A stretch of DNA of 35,054 bases, from NCBI GenBank assembly GCA_944324185.1, contig CALUVI010000023.1, positions 1 to 35,054 on the forward strand, read 5' to 3'. The notes under the pieces were generated by a model. It saw nothing but the letters and a program-made list of their open reading frames with translations. It was not told where the DNA came from and did no database searches. The stretch is from Candidatus Gastranaerophilales bacterium (GTDB taxonomy: Bacteria > Cyanobacteriota > Vampirovibrionia > Gastranaerophilales > Gastranaerophilaceae). Positions within the stretch are counted from its first letter, which is position 1, and each line of letters begins with the position of its first letter. Below, piece after piece: positions 32,637-35,054 of the stretch. The position numbers were made by a program, and so were the translations under genes.

Positions 32637-32714
32637 GGGAGCGTAGCTCAGTTTGGTTAGAGCGCATGCCTGTCACGCATGAGGTCGCGAGTTCGAGCCT
32701 CGTCGTTCCCGCCA
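32637..32714 (+). tRNA. tRNA-Asp (GTC)
   Basis: The acceptor stem GGGAGCG pairs with CGTTCCC (one G-T). The D-arm is GCTC...GAGC. The anticodon arm is CATGC-CTGTCAC-GCATG with anticodon GTC, and the T-arm contains TTCGAGC. The discriminator G and the CCA end (32712-32714) are encoded. A terminator follows within 10 bases. The 3' three-quarters of the gene overlap, in antisense, the end of the serine recombinase frame. Confidence 0.95.
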
Positions 32715-34273
32715 TTTAAATTAAGAGCCTTTTCAGAGGCTCTTTTTTGTTGCTCTGATTGTATTTCAGGGAGTTCGAACCCTGCTATTTTTTCAGTTCC
32801 CAAATATTTCATGGAAAGTATGTCATAAAAGACTGGATATAAGTCTATATCTATATTTTTACCATTTGCGATAAAGTTCGAACCTATAATTTCGCAAATT
32901 GTTCTTTTTTCATCAGGAGTAGCTTTTATAAATAGAGCATGAGCATTCTTACAAAACTTTAATATTAAATCTGATTGTTTATAAAAGTCATCATCAGCTT
33001 TATCAAACTTTAATTGTTGATTTCTTAACTCCTCTTTTTCTTCTCTTAAAGCTTGATAAGTAGTATTCCATAATTCATTTTCATGCTCATTATTATTTTT
33101 AAGCATGCGTTTATAACCGTTTTGTATCATACGGTCGATTTCTTTAATCCTTTTTTCTATATTTTTTTGACTATGAATACTATATTCATTTTTTAAGTCA
33201 TGAACTATTTTCAATTCATTTTTAATAACGTCAATTACATATTGAGGGATATCACTTAACCCCTTTAAAATTTCTGCAAGAAATGCATCTATTTTAGATT
33301 CACTAATATAGGATTCTTTTTTACAGGTTTTTATTTTACCTTTACCTGTGCAATGGTAGTATACATACTGTTTCCCACTTGGTTTTTTCTTTAATTCTGC
33401 AGTATAACTACAACCACAGACTCCACACTTGAACATCCCTATATATGGAAATTGTACTTCATGTTTTCGAGTTTTATCATCAGCACTATTTAATTTTTTT
33501 TGAGCTAGTTGAAATAATTCTCTACTAATTAAAGCAGGATGTTTTCCATTTGGATAATATTTCCCTTGATACATGTAATCTCCAATATACATAACATTGC
33601 GAAGCATACGTTGTATTGTAGATACTGCGTATTTATTTCCATCAGGATTCCTTAATCCTTCATCATACAGAATATTATTAATTGTAGATGCTGAGTAATT
33701 ATCGTATACAAACATCTCAAAAACTCGTTTAGCATATGGAGCTCTTTCTGGGTCAAGAACAATGGCATGTTTATGTGTTCCATCATCTCCATATTTATAG
33801 CCTAATGCAGGATATAACGCATATCCTTGTTCTATTCTTTCGTCTAGACCTTTTTTCGATTCTTCTGCAAGATTTTCAATGTATTGTTTTGCCATTAGAA
33901 CTCGAATACCAATCATAAACTTAATACTAGAACGAGAATTTTCTGATAATATCTCATTTTCTTTAACAAAATGGATTTCCAAACCTTTAATATTATCTAT
34001 CGTACAATAATCAACTAAATTACGATAAAGCCTGTCAACTTTTTCTACAAGAATAATTCTGCTGTCCGCATTTTCTTGCAGATAACTAACCATATTATTA
34101 AATTGTTTCCTGCCTGCTTTTTTAGCTGTCTCAGCTTCAACAAATTTTTCAACTATCTCAAAATTATTTTTCTTAGCATACTCATGCAGAAATTTAATTT
34201 GTGCAGGTATAGAAAACCCATCTTTATCTTGTTTTGTACTTGATACCCTTGCATATAAAACAGCTTTTTTCAT
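32657..34273 (-). CDS. large serine recombinase (integrase) of an element at tRNA-Asp
   Basis: A 538-residue site-specific recombinase. The N-terminal resolvase domain begins Y-A-R-V-S-S (catalytic Ser11) and includes V-E-K-V-D-R-L-Y-R-N. The recombinase DNA-binding domain is about residues 160-265. A zinc ribbon (C-G-V-C at about 280, Y-Y-H-C and a further Cys to about 321) and a coiled coil (about 360-430) follow, as in phage-type large serine integrases. The last residues, A-R-T-R-D-L-M-R-D-R-H-A-L, are encoded by the antisense strand of tRNA-Asp, so the natural C-terminus is set by the integration site. The -10 box lies 6 bases before the ATG, implying a leaderless message. Confidence 0.93.
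   Translation of the reverse strand: MKKAVLYARVSSTKQDKDGFSIPAQIKFLHEYAKKNNFEIVEKFVEAETAKKAGRKQFNNMVSYLQENADSRIILVEKVDRLYRNLVDYCTIDNIKGLEIHFVKENEILSENSRSSIKFMIGIRVLMAKQYIENLAEESKKGLDERIEQGYALYPALGYKYGDDGTHKHAIVLDPERAPYAKRVFEMFVYDNYSASTINNILYDEGLRNPDGNKYAVSTIQRMLRNVMYIGDYMYQGKYYPNGKHPALISRELFQLAQKKLNSADDKTRKHEVQFPYIGMFKCGVCGCSYTAELKKKPSGKQYVYYHCTGKGKIKTCKKESYISESKIDAFLAEILKGLSDIPQYVIDVIKNELKIVHDLKNEYSIHSQKNIEKRIKEIDRMIQNGYKRMLKNNNEHENELWNTTYQALREEKEELRNQQLKFDKADDDFYKQSDLILKFCKNAHALFIKATPDEKRTICEIIGSNFIANGKNIDIDLYPVFYDILSMKYLGTEKIAGFELPEIQSEQQKRASEKALNLNGGNDEARTRDLMRDRHAL
32723..32748 (+). terminator. terminator of tRNA-Asp
   Basis: AAGAGCCT-TTTCAG-AGGCTCTT followed by TTTT, starting 9 bases after the tRNA CCA. 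It lies inside the recombinase reading frame on the other strand, where it encodes A-S-E-K-A-L. Confidence 0.85.
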
Positions 34274-34279
34274 ATTTCA

Positions 34280-34308
34280 ATTATAGTAAAAAAACCCAAA
34301 AAAGTAAA
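34280..34308 (-). promoter_or_regulatory. promoter of the serine recombinase
   Basis: On the minus strand TTTACT (34308-34303) and TATAAT (34285-34280) are separated by 17 bases. The ATG at 34273 begins after only 6 more bases, with no Shine-Dalgarno. Confidence 0.6.
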
Positions 34309-34358
34309 TATAACGCTACTTTTCAGTCCATACCTTATAAACCTTCTTCATCATTCAT

Positions 34359-34394
34359 AAAGTTATAACCAAAGTTATAACCAAAGTTAAGGTT
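34359..34394. repeat. iterated 12-bp direct repeat in the recombinase/element gene divergent gap
   Basis: AAAGTTATAACC occurs at 34359-34370 and 34371-34382, followed by the degenerate copy AAAGTTAAGGTT (34383-34394). Each unit holds a partial palindrome (GTTATAAC). The position between divergent transcripts suggests binding sites for an element regulator, possibly the ribbon-helix-helix protein encoded just downstream. Confidence 0.6.
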
Positions 34395-34448
34395 AAATTT
34401 TCGCAAAAAGCTTTAAATGAAAATAGAGAAGAAAAAAAAGGACGTTAA

Positions 34449-34598
34449 ATGGAACTTAAAGTTGACAATTTCACAATAAGACTCCATAGAGCTAACTTAA
34501 CTTCTAATAAAGAGGAAGTAAGAAGGCTAACGTCCTATGTTGCTAAAATTTGTGAACTTGGACAAAAGGAAGAACAAAATCTAAATATTAACAAGTAA
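34449..34598 (+). CDS. small element protein (49 aa)
   Basis: A complete small gene beginning M-E-L-K-V-D-N-F-T-I-R-L and ending N-L-N-I-N-K. AAAAGGACG precedes the ATG. A short strand (L-K-V-D-N-F-T-I-R-L) followed by helices could form a small DNA-binding or regulatory fold, but no family is recognised. It is the first gene of the rightward element operon, followed after 39 bases by the ribbon-helix-helix gene. Confidence 0.55.
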   Translation: MELKVDNFTIRLHRANLTSNKEEVRRLTSYVAKICELGQKEEQNLNINK

Positions 34599-34637
34599 AT
34601 GAGCTCTATAACTTGTGTAAGTGATGAAGGAGAAATT

Positions 34638-34640
34638 ATG
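34638..34640 (+). promoter_or_regulatory. start choice for the ribbon-helix-helix gene
   Basis: An ATG at 34599 abuts the previous stop, but the ATG at 34638 has AAGGAG six bases upstream. The second is preferred and matches the start of the conserved-looking basic region. Confidence 0.6.
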
Positions 34641-35024
34641 AAGAATATAACCAAACATAAAAACAACAAAGTCAAACTTTTGTTACCCAATTGGGTCAAA
34701 AATGAGTTACTAGAATACCAAAAGGAAAAACACATTATTATGAATGATTTTATTGAATCATCTATTAGAAAGCTTATGGAAGATAAATATGCAATAAGGA
34801 ATATGAATGTATTATTTAGTAATTCTTTGCAGTCCAGTGTAAAGGTTAAATTACCTGAATATCTTATTAAACAACTACGAACTTTAGCTAAAAAGCACAA
34901 AGTCAAAATATCAGACATTGTTTATACAGCACTTGGATTCAGTTTATCTAATTTGATAACTGAATTGGAAATTATGGCAGAGTTGACTTCAAAAGATATA
35001 AAAGGGGGTAATTATGAGAACTAA
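34638..35024 (+). CDS. tandem ribbon-helix-helix DNA-binding protein
   Basis: A 128-residue basic protein. Two segments align over 28 residues without gaps: L-P-N-W-V-K-N-E-L-L... (about 17-44) and L-P-E-Y-L-I-K-Q-L-R... (about 76-103). Each is preceded by a V-K-[LV]-[LK] beta strand, as in MetJ/Arc-type ribbon-helix-helix domains. A single chain could thus form a pseudo-dimer. Such proteins act as repressors or relaxosome accessory factors in mobile elements. The 12-bp iterated repeats about 240-280 bases upstream are natural candidate sites. The next gene overlaps its end by 11 bases. Confidence 0.65.
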   Translation: MKNITKHKNNKVKLLLPNWVKNELLEYQKEKHIIMNDFIESSIRKLMEDKYAIRNMNVLFSNSLQSSVKVKLPEYLIKQLRTLAKKHKVKISDIVYTALGFSLSNLITELEIMAELTSKDIKGGNYEN

Positions 35025-35054
35025 AGTAAAAGAAATCGGTAATAAAACCAGAGA
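35014..35054 (+). CDS. partial gene running off the right edge
   Basis: ATG at 35014 preceded by AAAGGGGG. Thirteen complete codons are visible (M-R-T-K-V-K-E-I-G-N-K-T-R). It overlaps the end of the ribbon-helix-helix gene, so translation is coupled. Identity cannot be told; as the third gene of the element operon it could be a mobilisation or replication protein. Confidence 0.5.
   Translation, partial: MRTKVKEIGNKTR

Noticed and set aside
32449..32715. 88-residue minus-strand frame over the tRNA-Asp
   Set aside because: Antisense translation of the tRNA and its truncated copy (T-T-R-L-E-L-A-T-S type sequence), a common artefact of tRNA loci. It has no ribosome site.
34535..34918. 127-residue minus-strand frame opposite the ribbon-helix-helix gene
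   Set aside because: Its hydrophobic, Ser/Phe/Leu-rich translation is the typical shadow of an AT-rich coding strand. The plus-strand gene has ribosome sites and internal duplication.

Overview
The window is AT-rich chromosomal DNA from a diderm bacterium with densely packed genes and short operons. I place it tentatively in the gut/groundwater Melainabacteria lineage (Gastranaerophilales-like, non-photosynthetic cyanobacterial relatives). The reasons are a secreted AMIN-type protein, a large AsmA/TamB-like envelope protein (which implies an outer membrane), a PPi-dependent phosphofructokinase, glyQ standing apart from glyS, and small lineage-type proteins carrying an F-[KN]-G motif near the N-terminus. 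This is inference from gene content; no marker-gene search was possible.

Layout. 1-970 is a gene-poor repeat region with a 258-bp tandem repeat built from GC-rich intergenic repeat sequence. 970-2289 holds a small unknown gene and an HD-GYP phosphodiesterase. 2437-6782 holds argS, a membrane-anchored unknown, a HepT/MntA (HEPN/MNT) toxin-antitoxin pair and a secreted unknown. 6877-12208 holds a 1444-residue AsmA-like protein and an EF-hand protein. 12378-16600 holds glyQ, a MITE-like repeat and two tandem APC amino-acid permeases. 16625-20600 (minus strand) holds a COG1112-type SF1 helicase fused to a PD-(D/E)XK nuclease, two tiny coupled membrane proteins (one only 35 residues) and a glycine-rich membrane protein. 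20725-26725 holds a secreted protein, an orphan sugar-type solute-binding lipoprotein, a small unknown, a TPR protein, a YkgJ-type cysteine-cluster protein, an AMIN-like protein and other membrane proteins. 26890-32227 holds nth and speB (overlapping), a repeat-rich gap, pfp, two small unknowns and a ZIP metal transporter.

The right end (about 32.7-35.05 kb) is the start of a mobile element next to tRNA-Asp(GTC). A large serine recombinase reads out of the element into the antisense strand of the tRNA gene. Behind it, on the opposite strand, lie small element genes including a tandem ribbon-helix-helix protein. A truncated second copy of the tRNA-Asp 5' end with its upstream context lies 146 bp before the intact tRNA.

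The main themes are: (i) element integration and rearrangement at tRNA-Asp; (ii) two candidate defence or conflict modules, HepT/MntA and the helicase-nuclease; (iii) a GC-rich, hairpin-forming intergenic repeat family that sometimes supplies gene-proximal sequence; (iv) extended -10 promoters lying so close to start codons that several genes probably give leaderless mRNAs. I saw no CRISPR array, rRNA or complete insertion sequence.
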